From positions 129,183,018 through 129,247,017 of the forward strand of contig CM043968.1 in assembly GCA_014529385.2 (NCBI GenBank): a stretch of DNA of 64,000 bases, in the 5' to 3' direction. Origin of the DNA: Adiantum capillus-veneris (lineage: Eukaryota; Streptophyta; Polypodiopsida; Polypodiales; Pteridaceae). The position numbers were made by a program, and so were the translations under genes. The notes beneath the pieces were generated by a model that saw nothing but the letters and a program-made list of their open reading frames with translations, did not search any database and had not been told where the DNA came from. The first letter of the stretch is position 1; each line of letters starts with the position of its first letter. Below are positions 20,891 through 31,563 of the stretch, one piece after another.

Positions 20891-23800
20891 ATGGAGCAAG
20901 AATCTCACACTGTATGTGACTGCTCTCAGCCTCACTGTGAATTGTGTGCTAGGTATGCTGTTGATGCGGTCAAGGAATATCATGCTAGGAGAAAGAGGGA
21001 GCAGCATGCTAAGAACAAGCTTGAGCAGGTAGCACGTGAGGAAGATAATGATCAAAATGGTGCTGATGATGCAAAGTGTCAAAGACTTTGCAATGACCTT
21101 ATTATGCTCTTCAATCAGCGTACAAAGACCCTCGATGTTGCATCACGCTCAGATATTTTGTGCAAGTTTGTCGATCATCCTTCTCTTGGAGACCTTGAAA
21201 TGCCCAGGGCACAAACAACCTTCGTTGAAGCCATACGCAACACAATAGATGCAATCAAATTACCCAAGAGCGGACAAGAGCTCTTTCTTAAAAGGTTCAT
21301 CACCACAATGCTTATGAATGTTGAGTGTACATCTACCTCAAAAGTTAATGTTTCAGTTGCATCTAAATTGCTAAATTTTCATAAGAGGAACTTCATAGCT
21401 GCAAATAATAGGTTGAGGGCAGCAAGTGATGGCAATTTTCCAATCTCTTTGTGTGCTCGATAGCCCATGGATCGTGGTTTCATAACACCTGATGAGAAAG
21501 AGTTGATCTTCTCTTTTTGGATGTCTAACACTCGTGTTTCACCCAATAAGAAGGATGTGTGCAGAAAGCGTATTGGAAGAAATTCATATGTCAAACATCC
21601 TGTGCATCTTCTTGAACAATCTCAGGTAATAACTTGCTTCACTATATCCATTTTTGTTTTTTGATATTTGCATTCATGACCTATATTCAGTATAATTGGG
21701 TTGATAAGAGTAGATATGAAATCGGATATGAAGGAAGTTATAAATGGAAATAAGGGGAATCTGTATTTGGTCCTAGATTAAGAGTAGATAAATATTGGAT
21801 GTGAAGGAGAATATAAATGGAAACATAGTTTTTATCATATGCGTATGTTTGCTGAAACATACGTTTGCAGACGCATACTTTCACACGCGTATGATATGTA
21901 TAAACAAACGGGACTAAAATTAAAAACCCCAAATTTCCTAGCGATTGTACTCTGCGAGTCTGCAATGTGGAAATAGATGCAGCAGATCGGAAGGGCTGAG
22001 CGAATGCAGTTTGCATTTACTAATACACAGGTGGCTGAGGTCAAGTATGAAAGTATGGTTGAAGTTTTACCATACTTTCATACTCGTATGCGTATGCAGT
22101 ATGGTTTCCGCATGAAAAAACTATGAATGGAAATATTGAATATGTATTTGGTCCTAGTTAAAAGTAGATAAATATCGGATATGGGTTTCCATGACTAGTA
22201 TAATCATCTTAAACAACTCTTGATATGGTATGTGAAAGATGTATTGGTAAACCTAACCAGTTATGTAATAACTAATACCGATTTTAAATGAAAAAACTGG
22301 TTTACATAGCTAGTAGATTAATTTTAGCTGGTTAACACTTTTTTCCCACTAGTATAGAACTTGGTCAAGTGTATATATGTGGTATGTGAAAGATATACTA
22401 GTTAACCCGACCAATTATGCACTTACTAATACTCGTTTGAAATGAAAAGACCGGTTATATAACGAGTAAATTAATTTCAACTGGCTAACACATTTTCACA
22501 GTAGTTTACAACTCGGTCAAGTGTATATGTGGTATATAGTAGACATACTACTTAACATAACCAGTTATATAAAAACTAATAGTGGTTTGATATTACACTA
22601 CCGGTTTGATATAGTAGACATACTGCTTAACATAACCAGTTATATAAAAACTAATAGCGGTTTGATATTACAATACATAACCAGTAAATAGATTTAAAAT
22701 TGTTTACACATTTTATGCCAGTAAACATCTTGGTCGAGTGTTCACATGTACTATTTGTCATACCAGTTAGGTTAAAAACTGGTTTACATAACCAGTGAAA
22801 AACTTTTAACACTTATTTCTCACTGGTATATATCGTGGTTAAGTGTTCACATGTACTAGTCGAGTGTTCACATGTACTGTTTGTCATGTCAGATAGGTAA
22901 AAAACATATCGGTTTGAAAGGAAAATACTGGTTTACATATCCAGTAAATTTTTTTTAACACTTATTTCTCACTGGTATACATCGTGGTTAAGTGCTCACA
23001 TGTACTGTAAGGTAAATAACATACCGGTTTTAAATGAAAAGACTGGTTTACATCAACAGTAAGAATATTTGAACTGGTTGACACTTATATACCACTGGTA
23101 CGTACCAAGGACACTTATATATCACTGGTACGTACCAAGGACATGTGTTCATATTTACTAGTTTGCCTAACCAATTAAGTGAAAAAACATATTGGTTTGA
23201 AATAAAAATACTGGTTTATAGTAATGTAACAGTTTTGTTCAAAGATAATAAAAACCTGCAGTTTTCTTCAATGTTCTTTAACCATATATGTTTTCATTGT
23301 AGGTGGAGTTCTTTCTCAACTTCAAAGAACAATACCCTGAAATTGTAATAAGGCAGCGTGCGTTTGAGTACATGAAGCCATATTTTGTGCGGAAATTGAG
23401 AGACTGATATCCTTGCTGCTGCATGTCACATGTTCAAATGTCCTTCCTAAAGGATGCCATAAATCACATGCGAAGTTCTGTATTCGGTCTGCATGGAAAA
23501 GCTTGCCAATGTCAATGCAACATATGCAAAGACAATGGTGGATGCAAGGCACCAAAAAACCCTATCAAGAGTGTAACAGCCTTATTGGACTCTATACTGT
23601 GTCCAAAATCAGATACGTCCACCTTCCATGCCCTTGCCGACTTGAGTGGTCAATGTAAAAGGTGTGGCCCGGCTAAGTTAGATTTTTGTGCTGCAGAGGC
23701 TGCATTTATTGCTAAAAGGATTGTGGTGAAGATTTTTGAGGACCTAGAAGTAGGAACTGTGCGTGACGGTAAGAAGAAGAAAAGGAAATTCTTGTCGCAT

Positions 23801-25376
23801 AAGGAAATATCATGCCAGGATCTTTCAGTCATGTTCAAAGACCATCTTAAGAAATTATACATAATGCATAATTTTTTTGTATAGATGGCAAGTAGAACAA
23901 TATAAGGAATGTATACAAAGATGTTGTTGTATCAGTTGTTGACTTTGCTGAAAATTATAGTTTCAAAGAACAAAATCAGATTCAGTCCATGCAGTGGTAT
24001 TCAAGTCAAGTAACTATTTTTGTGCACATAACATATTTCCGAATTGCAGGTAACAACATCACCCTAGATCAGTATTATTTCTTTTGTATTAAGCCTTTAA
24101 TAAATTATGATTTTTATATTATGCAGGTGACATCCACAAGACAATTCACTTCTTCATTTCAAATGACAAGCAACATGACACACATTTTGTTCAACACTGT
24201 TTTGTGAAACATGCAGAATGGCTAAAGTAATTTGGTCTAAACATAAGGCGTCATTGGGTATGGTCTGATGGAGCAGCTTCACAATTCAAATCAAGAAGAC
24301 CATTCTATTTCCTTGCCAGGTATACCATGTTCTAACAAACATTATCTGAAGGTGGTTTTAATATAGAGACCTATAATATTGGCATTAAAGATGTAATAAA
24401 ATGCTTGTCTAACATCAGTAATATTATAATACGTGTTTTTTTTTGGTAATTTTATCGTGCCAAGAGTATATTAATCTTCTTCTATCCATTGAATAAAATG
24501 TAGATACAGTGTTTTTATGGGATGGAAAATGTCTTGGAACTTTTTTGGATCTAGCCATGGTAAGGGAGGACACTGAGGTCTTTAACTCAGTACCAATTGC
24601 AGCCAAACTGCCCAAAGATAGATTGTGTTGCAGATGTTGTGGCATTATTGAGACGGACCTTGTCAGATGGTGCTACAACCACCTTTGCATCCCACGCCCG
24701 TTATGTAAGCATGATTTTTTGGGTGATTGAATTGGGGGATGTCGAAAGGGGAAAAAATTAGGATGTGAAGGCTGTAAAAAATATCTGCTCAATGCACTCT
24801 GTTTCTGCATATTCAGAGCATGATACAACTACTTCGAGAACACGTTCACTATCTTGTTTCTGTAGTGCATGTAAACACGAAAAGTGGAGGAGATGTGTGA
24901 GCAAGTCACACGTTCCTTTCTGGACATACCTTATTTTGGAGCCTACAGAAGAAGGGGAAGACGATGATGACGAAATAAATGAGGATGCAGCGTATGAAGG
25001 ACACTATGACACCCTCAGTCAAGCTCTTATTGTTGGTGATAAATTTTGTTGTTCCCGCACCAAATGACAATGAAGAAAAAGTGGATTTCTATATTGTGAA
25101 ATGCACTGCAACTATTGAGGAGTTTCATTCAGACGCTGAAGATGACTGGGGCAATATCATTGGGTGAGGATCCTATGCTATCGAAGGGTTTTACTATTGT
25201 ATGATAAATGAGAAGACCTACGAGCTTTTGGACAAAAAGCCAGAGGTGTTCATATATTCACATCTTGTTCGGGCAATCAAAATCCCCATGATACCCCATC
25301 CTAGCAACTCAAAACTATATACAATATCACTTGATGTCAGTGAGTCTATCTACAATAGTATGCCTTTTGAGCTATA
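20891..25376 (+). pseudogene. Multi-exon transposase-like gene of unnamed family, decayed
   Basis: Exon 1 runs from ATG 20891 to donor 21626, encoding a Cys/His-rich start (CDCSQPHCELCARY), a charged helix, and KDVCRKRIGRNSYVKHPVHLL. After a 1.68-kb intron, exon 2 starts at 23303 (NFKEQYPEI..., CQCQCNICKDNGGCKAP). Later parts include DFAENYSFKEQNQIQS (about 23940-23990), GDIHKTIHFFIS (24127 on), WSDGAASQFKSR (about 24260-24295), MSWNFFGSSHGKG (about 24520-24560) and a C-terminal RSLSCFC-type cysteine region reaching 25376. The WSDG..QFK..HGKG arrangement occurs in long uncharacterised, transposase-like proteins of animals and plants; I cannot name the family. In-frame stops at 21461, 23405 and about 24228, and frame changes near 23880, make it a pseudogene. 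Confidence 0.6.
22190..23260. repeat. Diverged tandem array in the large intron (about 130-215 bp units)
   Basis: About seven degenerate units recur near 22205, 22365, 22518, 22733, 22860, 22990 and 23140. Each has a gtgt(t)cacatgtact- or gtatatgtggtat-like start, an aaccagtta or accggtt motif, and ends with ctggtttaca and acttatt(t)ctcactggt. It fills most of the 21626-23302 intron. No coding potential. Confidence 0.7.
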
Positions 25377-25682
25377 GCAATCAGTTTGTTTAAATTTTTT
25401 GTCCAAACTTCCTTTTTAAAATAAAAAATGTCTTTGTTTATCCCTTTGAATCACTACATGTCCTTATGTTTTAAATAAACTGGTTCTATAAAGGCGGAAA
25501 TTTAATGGTTTTGTACTGGTATCATACAAGTTGGAGATTACAGTATAAGTACAGTAATAGTACAAACATGATGGAAGAATCCCTTTCTCTGACTCTGCCT
25601 TTAACTGTAAATTGAACTATGTTTGAAACCAGTCACTTCTTAGTATCATACCGGTATCATACAAGTCCCTATTTGACTCTTC
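25377..25682. other. Intergenic; scattered CCGGTATCATAC-like motifs
   Basis: No gene is seen. The words actggtatcatacaag (about 25514) and accggtatcatacaag (about 25650) recur, resembling the ACCGGT motifs of the intron array and of 35950-36070. Confidence 0.5.
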
Positions 25683-25849
25683 TCATTTTTTCACACGACT
25701 AGGTCGCCCACCACCAAAAGGTCTGGATAGAGCAAAATCAATGTGATTCTGTGAGTCCACTCTAACCAGGAAAGATGCAACATTGACAGCTTCCTTGCCA
25801 ACCCTCTTGCTGGCTGCTTCTTCTCCTCCTTCACCAGAAGATGCACTCT
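25683..25849 (-). CDS. Possible last exon of an unidentified gene
   Basis: On the - strand, a TTTTTTAG acceptor at 25850 is followed by an open frame ending at a TGA (25685-25683). It encodes a short Gly/Glu/Ala-rich stretch, then [20 protein letters not shown] and a terminal [10 protein letters not shown] basic tail. The composition and clean acceptor suggest a real terminal exon. Its upstream exons were not found; the HAD gene fragment to the right is on the same strand but no link can be shown. I do not recognise the protein. Confidence 0.35.
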
Positions 25850-25864
25850 CTAAAAAACCCTAAT

Positions 25865-25868
<4 letters not shown>

Positions 25869-25942
<74 letters not shown>
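25869..25942. repeat. (CT)37 microsatellite
   Basis: An uninterrupted CT tract of about 74 bp, just upstream (on the - strand) of the possible exon at 25683-25849. Confidence 0.95.
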
Positions 25943-25945
<3 letters not shown>

Positions 25946-26305
25946 TCCCTCTCCCTCTCTCCTTTTATTTGCAAGATACTTCAAATATAGAATACAACGT
26001 ATTTCCGTGCAACTTGCTTGTAAATGTATTATGCATGAATTCTGTTACATTGATTGACAAAAAGGATGAGTAATTCTCCATTTACATCCATCGACAAAAA
26101 AATACATCGACAAAAGTCGCCCACTTCACAGACTTTATAAAGCTTTTGGTTTACAAAAAAAATATGTTCCTTTGTTCTGGAAAAATTCAATCCGCCATTT
26201 CCAATAAAAATGACGCACATAGGTGTCGTCAGGTTGTCCGTCTTCACAAATTACAGTCCTCTTTGTATACTCAATTCTGTCCTTAGAGATCAACCAGTGT
26301 GCCAA

Positions 26306-26385
26306 CTAGTTTATGACAATGGTTGACAGAAAACAGGCGTGCACTTCTTTAGACTGCTTTTCTAGCTTGGGAAAAACAAGAAATG
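26306..26385 (-). pseudogene. HAD/NLI-phosphatase-like gene, downstream piece
   Basis: On the - strand this piece starts with the CATTT target duplication and continues the frame of the upstream piece exactly, encoding LVFPKLEKQSKEVHACFL-like residues to a TAG at 26308-26306. Beyond the stop the same frame stays open for over 50 codons (to about 26135), so the TAG may be a mutation or a natural end. It is separated from the rest of the exon by the 5.2-kb copia element. Confidence 0.6.
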
Positions 26386-26612
26386 TGTTGGAATTAGGGT
26401 TGCAGAGAAACACACACAACTTGGAGAAGATGAAGGAAGCTCAAGGCACACAATAGAGAGTGTGTTACTTAGTGTGCAATGGAAAGATAGATAGCCCTAG
26501 AGTGATGGGCGTATATACAATGCATGGGGGAAAAAACCTCCTAAAGAGGGAAAAAATGCCCCGGCGGTCCTAGTGTGTTCACACACATCACTACCACATG
26601 TATATGGTAACA
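26386..26612 (-). repeat. 3' LTR of the intact copia
   Basis: 227 bp, TGTT...AACA. It differs from the 5' LTR at four places (positions equivalent to aacttgg/agcttgg, agatg/agacg, aaggc/aagac, gcatg/gcacg), all transitions. A polypurine tract (on the - strand, ccaggggggatt) adjoins it at 26613-26624. Confidence 0.97.
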
Positions 26613-26687
26613 AATCCCCCCTGGAGTGATGCGGTGAACGAGAGATGGCACATGAGTAAAGGGAAGTGCCATGCCCTGAGGACAGGA

Positions 26688-29600
26688 TCAGTCCACAAAG
26701 GGGAGTAAGCCCAAAGCTTTGCGGAAAGCTTCAAGCTTCTCACGAGACAATGCCTTTGTGAAAAGATCTGCAAGGTTGTCCTGTGTTGGCACATAAGCCA
26801 AGCTGATCTCTCCTGCTGAGAGCCTCTCCCTGACATAGTGGTAATGCACCTCAATATGCTTTGTGCGAGCATGAAAAACTGGGTTCCTCGCAACTGCCAA
26901 TGCACTCTGCCTGTCAGTGTAGATAGTGTTGGCAGTGTCCTGTCCAACACCCAAGTCAGCCATAAGGCGTCTGAGCCATACACACTCAACCGTAGCTGTG
27001 AAGACTGCCCTGTACTCAGCCTCACAACTCGAAGTGGCCACAGTAGGTTGCTTCTTGCTCAACCATGATATACATGAACTGCCAAGCATGAAACAAAAAC
27101 CACTTGTGGACACTCGCGTGTCAAAACAACCAGCCCAATCTGAGTCCGAAAAAGCATGTAAGTCTGGCGGCAATGATCCCCCCTTGGGATAAAACAAGCC
27201 AAGATATAAAGTGCCACTAAGGTAGCGGAAAATCCTCTTGACAGCCTGCCAATGCTTAGACCCTGGGCTATGCATAAATCTGCTGACCTGCGAGACTGCA
27301 AACTGAATATCTGGCCTCGTGTTGCATACATAAATGAGGCAGCCAACAGCAGTTTGGTAAAGAGTGACATCAGCAGGATCGCCAGCATCATGTAGACTCA
27401 ACTTCAAACCTGTTTCCATGGGAGTGGCAATAGGTTTGCAATCCTCAAGTCCAAACTTACATAGCAATGTCTCTATGTAACTTTTCTGACACAAGGCAAT
27501 ACCACCATCACACTGCTTAAACTGTATACCCAAGTAATGATGCAACAGTCCCAAATCTTTCATCTTGAAAGTAGCATTCAAATCAGCCTTAAATTCAGCA
27601 ATATGTCTCTCATTTGGTCCAGTGATCAGCAAATCATCAACATAAAGAACCACAATGAGAAATACATCATCCTCACGCTTTACATACAATGTGCTTTCTG
27701 TTGGACTGTTACGAAAGCCTCGTTTAACCAAATGAGTGTCAGCTTTCTCATACCAAGCACGAGGAGATTGCTTCAACCCATACAAAGCCTTCTTACATTT
27801 GCACACTTTGTCCTCTTGTCCTTTTATGACAAAACCGCGAGGCTGCGTTACATAAACTTCCTCAAATATGTCACCATTCAAGAAAGCAGTAACAATGTCT
27901 GATTGATGTACATCCCAACCAAAATGAGCTGCCAATGCACATAGAAAACGCACAGTAGTCATACGACAAGTGGGAGCAAAAGTCTCTTCATAATCTATGC
28001 CTTTTTGTTGTGCATAACCCTTTGCAACAAGTCGAGCCTTATGGCGATCGATCTCACCATCCGGCTTGCGTTTCAACTTGTAAACCCACTTCGTACCAAT
28101 GGCCTTTTTGCCAGGAGGCAAATCACATAAAGTCCATGTGTCATTCTCTATAAGTGCATCATATTCTGATTTCATTGCAGCAATCCAATTTTCTGAATTC
28201 TGTGCTTCATCAAAGGACAGAGGCTCCTCAACATCATGTAAACTAGACACAGCCAAAGCATAACAATCTGATGCATAAGATGCATGGCGAGAGCCTGAAC
28301 GAGTACGACTAGATAAAGGTGCATCCAATTTACTGTCACGCAAAGTGTGCACCGGCCATTTTGGCATACCTCTAGCCTGCTCATTTTCAGCCCTTTCCTC
28401 ATCAAGTACATCATGTACATCTGCATCAGTAATAGGCTGTTCTAAAACATTTTCAGAAACCCCCATAGGCTGTACATTTGCCTCATTGGAACTTACATTC
28501 GTATTTCCACCACTGAAAAGAGGCAACAAAGTGTCATAAATGTCCTGTGAGCTTACATTACTGTCTCTAGTACATGACAGCAAGGGTTGAACAGAATCTT
28601 CCACAAACACTACATCCCGTGAAACCAGAATACGTTTTGTTTGCGGATGATACAACCTGTAACCTTTGCTTTCAGCACTATAACCAACAAAAATACATTT
28701 GACAGCCTTATCATCCAATTTTCTGCGCTGCACTTGTGGCACCAAAGCATATGCCAAACAGCCAAAAACACGCATGTGCTCAATAGAAGGTTTTCTATCA
28801 TGCCATGCTTCATATGGAGTAATAGACTTCAAAGCTTTCGTAGGACACCTGTTAAGTACATAAGTGGCACACATGATGGCCTCAAGCCAAAAAGAATGCG
28901 GCAAAGCTTGACTTTTGACCATACATCGTGCCATTTCCATTAGTGACCTGTTTTTCCTCTCAGCAACACCATTTTGCTGAGGTGTATAAGGCACTGTACA
29001 TTGGTGTTTTATCCCACGACTAGCCAGAAATGCATTAAATTCATGAGACATATACTCCCCCCCTCGATCGGAACGGAGGGTGCCCATAGTACATTTTGAG
29101 ACATTTTCAGCCATAGCCAAAAATTGTTTGAAGCACATAAAAACTTCGGACTTCGCTTTAAGCGGAAATACCCACGCATGCCTGGAGTAATCATCAATGA
29201 AAGTCACGAAGTACAGGTAATTGCCCAAGGACGGAGTTTGCATGGGCCCACAAACGTCACTATGCACAAGCTGCAACCTGCATGTGGCCCTAACTGAACC
29301 ATCCTTTGGAAACTTAGAACACTGCATTTTACCCAGAATACAGCCTTCACAAACATGTTTGATAGGTGCTTCAAGAGGCGGCAAAGAAGCAACCATATCA
29401 GATTTCTGCAAATGCAGCAAACTGGAAAAATTCAGATGACCAAAACGTGCATGCCAAAGTTTTGCATCTGAAATAGCCCTTGAATCTGCAACAGCATTTG
29501 CAAAATTTTGTCCACACTTGTCATACAAAGTGAGCTTATACAGCCCACGGCACAAAAGCCCAGATGCAACAATTTCATCACCAAAACTGAGATCATGAAC

Positions 29601-30974
29601 TGTACATCTGTCATCCACAAATTTGACTACAAGTCCAAGTCTAGCAAGTGCGGATACAGACAAGAGATTCTTCTTGATCCCAGGTACATAAAGTGCATCA
29701 ACAAGTGTGAAGGACCTACCATTAGCAGCAGTGAGCACAATCTTTCCAACTCCCTGAACTGGATAAGAGGCGTTGTTGGCACAAGTGACTGAATTCCCAT
29801 GAGGGACAGACTCGAGAGAGGTAAACAATTCACGATGTGAGGTAATGTGCTTTGTAGCACCACTGTCGAAATACCACACATGTGAATCTGCAGCAACTGA
29901 CAAGCATGCATCATGGACAGCAGGATTGTAAGTGCACTCTGCGCTAAAAGCCCATTCTGCATCAACATCAGCATCACAATCTCCTTTCACAGAAGACTCA
30001 ACAATGGCTGCATTTGTAGTGGAACCAGCATTTGCAATGGAACCACCCTCTTTCTTCTTAGCCTCTTTGGCCTTCAACTTAGGACACGACTTGATCAAGT
30101 GATCATTGGCTTTACAATAATGGCAACGCATCTTCTTTTTGCCCTTATCACCAGAATTGCTAGACGAAGTGCTGCCAGCAGAAGCATTAGGAACAGAATT
30201 TTTGCCACTCGCAGCAGAACCATAAGAAGTGGCTGCATTACTGTTACCACCCTTTCTTTGAGAAGCAATAAAAGCCTGTTCAACTGCACGCTGCCTAGTC
30301 CTGTTTTTTCTAGAAAGTGACTCTTGCAACAGCAATGTGCATAATGCATCAAACTTGACAACTTCAGGATTTCCTTGGGTCATCAGTCTCCAAGTACTAG
30401 CAAAAGTCTGGTAGGAATCTGGTAAGGCATCAAGAACAGTCTGCACAAGGGAACTGTCAGAAATGACTTCACTTGCAGAAATGAGTTGCTTATTGATATC
30501 CTTGACACTAGCAAGGAAAGTGTCCATATCATCTTCCTCATGCATAATCTTCGACTCTAGCTCTTTACGCAGCAAAGCAATTTTAGCCTCATTGCGGCTT
30601 GCATAAAGACCTGCTAGAATATCCCAAGCCTGTTTTGCAGATTTTGCTGAACGGATGTGAGGAATAATGGTGCGCTTCACAGACAATGCAATCAATGCAT
30701 GAGCCTGCGCATCCTTAACATCCCAACGAGCTTGTTCTGCTGTAGGCAAAACAACTCTAACAGCTGCAATCCTTGCAGCAAGACCTGCAACATCCTCAAT
30801 ATCGCCTACATCTTCAGAACCAGGACGTACATCAATGCCCTGCACAATGCTCCAGACACCTTTTGACACAAGAACGTGTTGCATCATATAAGCCCACATA
30901 GGGTAGTTGTCCCCATCCAACCTGTCCTCAGCAGCAAACATCTTGAACACATCTGTGTTGTTGTTGTCAGCCAT
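26688..30974 (-). CDS. Copia Gag-Pol polyprotein, intact
   Basis: An uninterrupted polyprotein of 1428 residues from ATG 30974 (an in-frame ATG 20 codons upstream, at 31034, is possible, but the related copia A also starts at this position). In order: gag capsid region (residues 1-230), CCHC zinc knuckle CHYC..H....C (about 284-297), aspartic protease with FDSGATKHI (about 370), pre-integrase LWHARFGH, integrase core with Asp, Asp, Glu in HSDVCGP, SDRGGEY and GVAERKN (about 572, 636, 673), reverse transcriptase with YVDD (about 1112), and RNase H with FSDSDWAG and SSCEAEYRA (about 1270-1410). All catalytic residues I can check are present. One frame without a gag/pol shift is normal for plant copia. 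It makes cDNA from element RNA in cytoplasmic particles and integrates it in the nucleus. Confidence 0.95.
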   Translation of the reverse strand: MADNNNTDVFKMFAAEDRLDGDNYPMWAYMMQHVLVSKGVWSIVQGIDVRPGSEDVGDIEDVAGLAARIAAVRVVLPTAEQARWDVKDAQAHALIALSVKRTIIPHIRSAKSAKQAWDILAGLYASRNEAKIALLRKELESKIMHEEDDMDTFLASVKDINKQLISASEVISDSSLVQTVLDALPDSYQTFASTWRLMTQGNPEVVKFDALCTLLLQESLSRKNRTRQRAVEQAFIASQRKGGNSNAATSYGSAASGKNSVPNASAGSTSSSNSGDKGKKKMRCHYCKANDHLIKSCPKLKAKEAKKKEGGSIANAGSTTNAAIVESSVKGDCDADVDAEWAFSAECTYNPAVHDACLSVAADSHVWYFDSGATKHITSHRELFTSLESVPHGNSVTCANNASYPVQGVGKIVLTAANGRSFTLVDALYVPGIKKNLLSVSALARLGLVVKFVDDRCTVHDLSFGDEIVASGLLCRGLYKLTLYDKCGQNFANAVADSRAISDAKLWHARFGHLNFSSLLHLQKSDMVASLPPLEAPIKHVCEGCILGKMQCSKFPKDGSVRATCRLQLVHSDVCGPMQTPSLGNYLYFVTFIDDYSRHAWVFPLKAKSEVFMCFKQFLAMAENVSKCTMGTLRSDRGGEYMSHEFNAFLASRGIKHQCTVPYTPQQNGVAERKNRSLMEMARCMVKSQALPHSFWLEAIMCATYVLNRCPTKALKSITPYEAWHDRKPSIEHMRVFGCLAYALVPQVQRRKLDDKAVKCIFVGYSAESKGYRLYHPQTKRILVSRDVVFVEDSVQPLLSCTRDSNVSSQDIYDTLLPLFSGGNTNVSSNEANVQPMGVSENVLEQPITDADVHDVLDEERAENEQARGMPKWPVHTLRDSKLDAPLSSRTRSGSRHASYASDCYALAVSSLHDVEEPLSFDEAQNSENWIAAMKSEYDALIENDTWTLCDLPPGKKAIGTKWVYKLKRKPDGEIDRHKARLVAKGYAQQKGIDYEETFAPTCRMTTVRFLCALAAHFGWDVHQSDIVTAFLNGDIFEEVYVTQPRGFVIKGQEDKVCKCKKALYGLKQSPRAWYEKADTHLVKRGFRNSPTESTLYVKREDDVFLIVVLYVDDLLITGPNERHIAEFKADLNATFKMKDLGLLHHYLGIQFKQCDGGIALCQKSYIETLLCKFGLEDCKPIATPMETGLKLSLHDAGDPADVTLYQTAVGCLIYVCNTRPDIQFAVSQVSRFMHSPGSKHWQAVKRIFRYLSGTLYLGLFYPKGGSLPPDLHAFSDSDWAGCFDTRVSTSGFCFMLGSSCISWLSKKQPTVATSSCEAEYRAVFTATVECVWLRRLMADLGVGQDTANTIYTDRQSALAVARNPVFHARTKHIEVHYHYVRERLSAGEISLAYVPTQDNLADLFTKALSREKLEAFRKALGLLPFVD

Positions 30975-31322
30975 GGTAAATGCTGCACCTGATGTGAAAA
31001 CTGCCCGAAAATAGGAGAAATGGAGCTGGAACAACTTGTGCTATATAGCACAAACCGTAGAAGACTATAAGGCACCTGTTATGCAGAAAACGGCACTGAC
31101 AGAAAATCTGCACAAAATGACGAAATAACCTGTGCAGTACTGCCCGTAGTGGAAACGGAGGCCGAAATGAGCCCAAATCAAAATTCTGAGCAGAGCAAGC
31201 TCTTCGAGCTTTCCCAAAATATTTGTCGACCTGCGAACGCTTGCCAAAGCTCACTGAAATCGGAGAAAGTGAGCAGGCGTGTGCTGGAGCAGCTGGTGAC
31301 TAAGCCCGGGAGGACGTGACCT

Positions 31323-31334
31323 GCTCTGATACCA
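31323..31334 (-). other. Copia primer-binding site
   Basis: On the - strand TGGTATCAGAGC, the standard initiator-tRNA-Met primer site of plant copia elements, 2 bp after the end of the 5' LTR. Confidence 0.95.
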
Positions 31335-31336
31335 AT

Positions 31337-31563
31337 TGTTGGAATTAGGGTTGCAGAGAAACACACACAGCTTGGAGAAGACGAAGGAAGCTCAAGACAC
31401 ACAATAGAGAGTGTGTTACTTAGTGTGCAATGGAAAGATAGATAGCCCTAGAGTGATGGGCGTATATACAATGCACGGGGGAAAAAACCTCCTAAAGAGG
31501 GAAAAAATGCCCCGGCGGTCCTAGTGTGTTCACACACATCACTACCACATGTATATGGTAACA
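31337..31563 (-). repeat. 5' LTR of the intact copia
   Basis: 227 bp, the partner of 26386-26612. It would carry the element promoter; a TATA-like tatatac lies near 31460 (- strand gtatata). Confidence 0.97.

Larger units (their letters stand above)
26386..31563 (-). mobile_element. Complete, young Ty1/copia element, 5178 bp
   Basis: Two 227-bp LTRs (26386-26612 and 31337-31563) with TGTT...AACA ends are flanked by the 5-bp target duplication aaatg (26381-26385 and 31564-31568). The primer site is at 31323-31334 and a polypurine tract at 26613-26624. A single uninterrupted gag-pol frame fills the interior. By hand count the LTRs differ at 4 of 227 positions, so the insertion is recent. It lies in the same orientation as the HAD-like gene it interrupts. 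All cis elements and the full frame are present, so it may be autonomous. Confidence 0.97.

Noticed and set aside
26926-27192. + strand reading frame inside the intact copia
   Set aside because: It is the antisense of the RNase H coding region; the same shadow appears at 62674-62940 and, mirrored, at 8711-8956.
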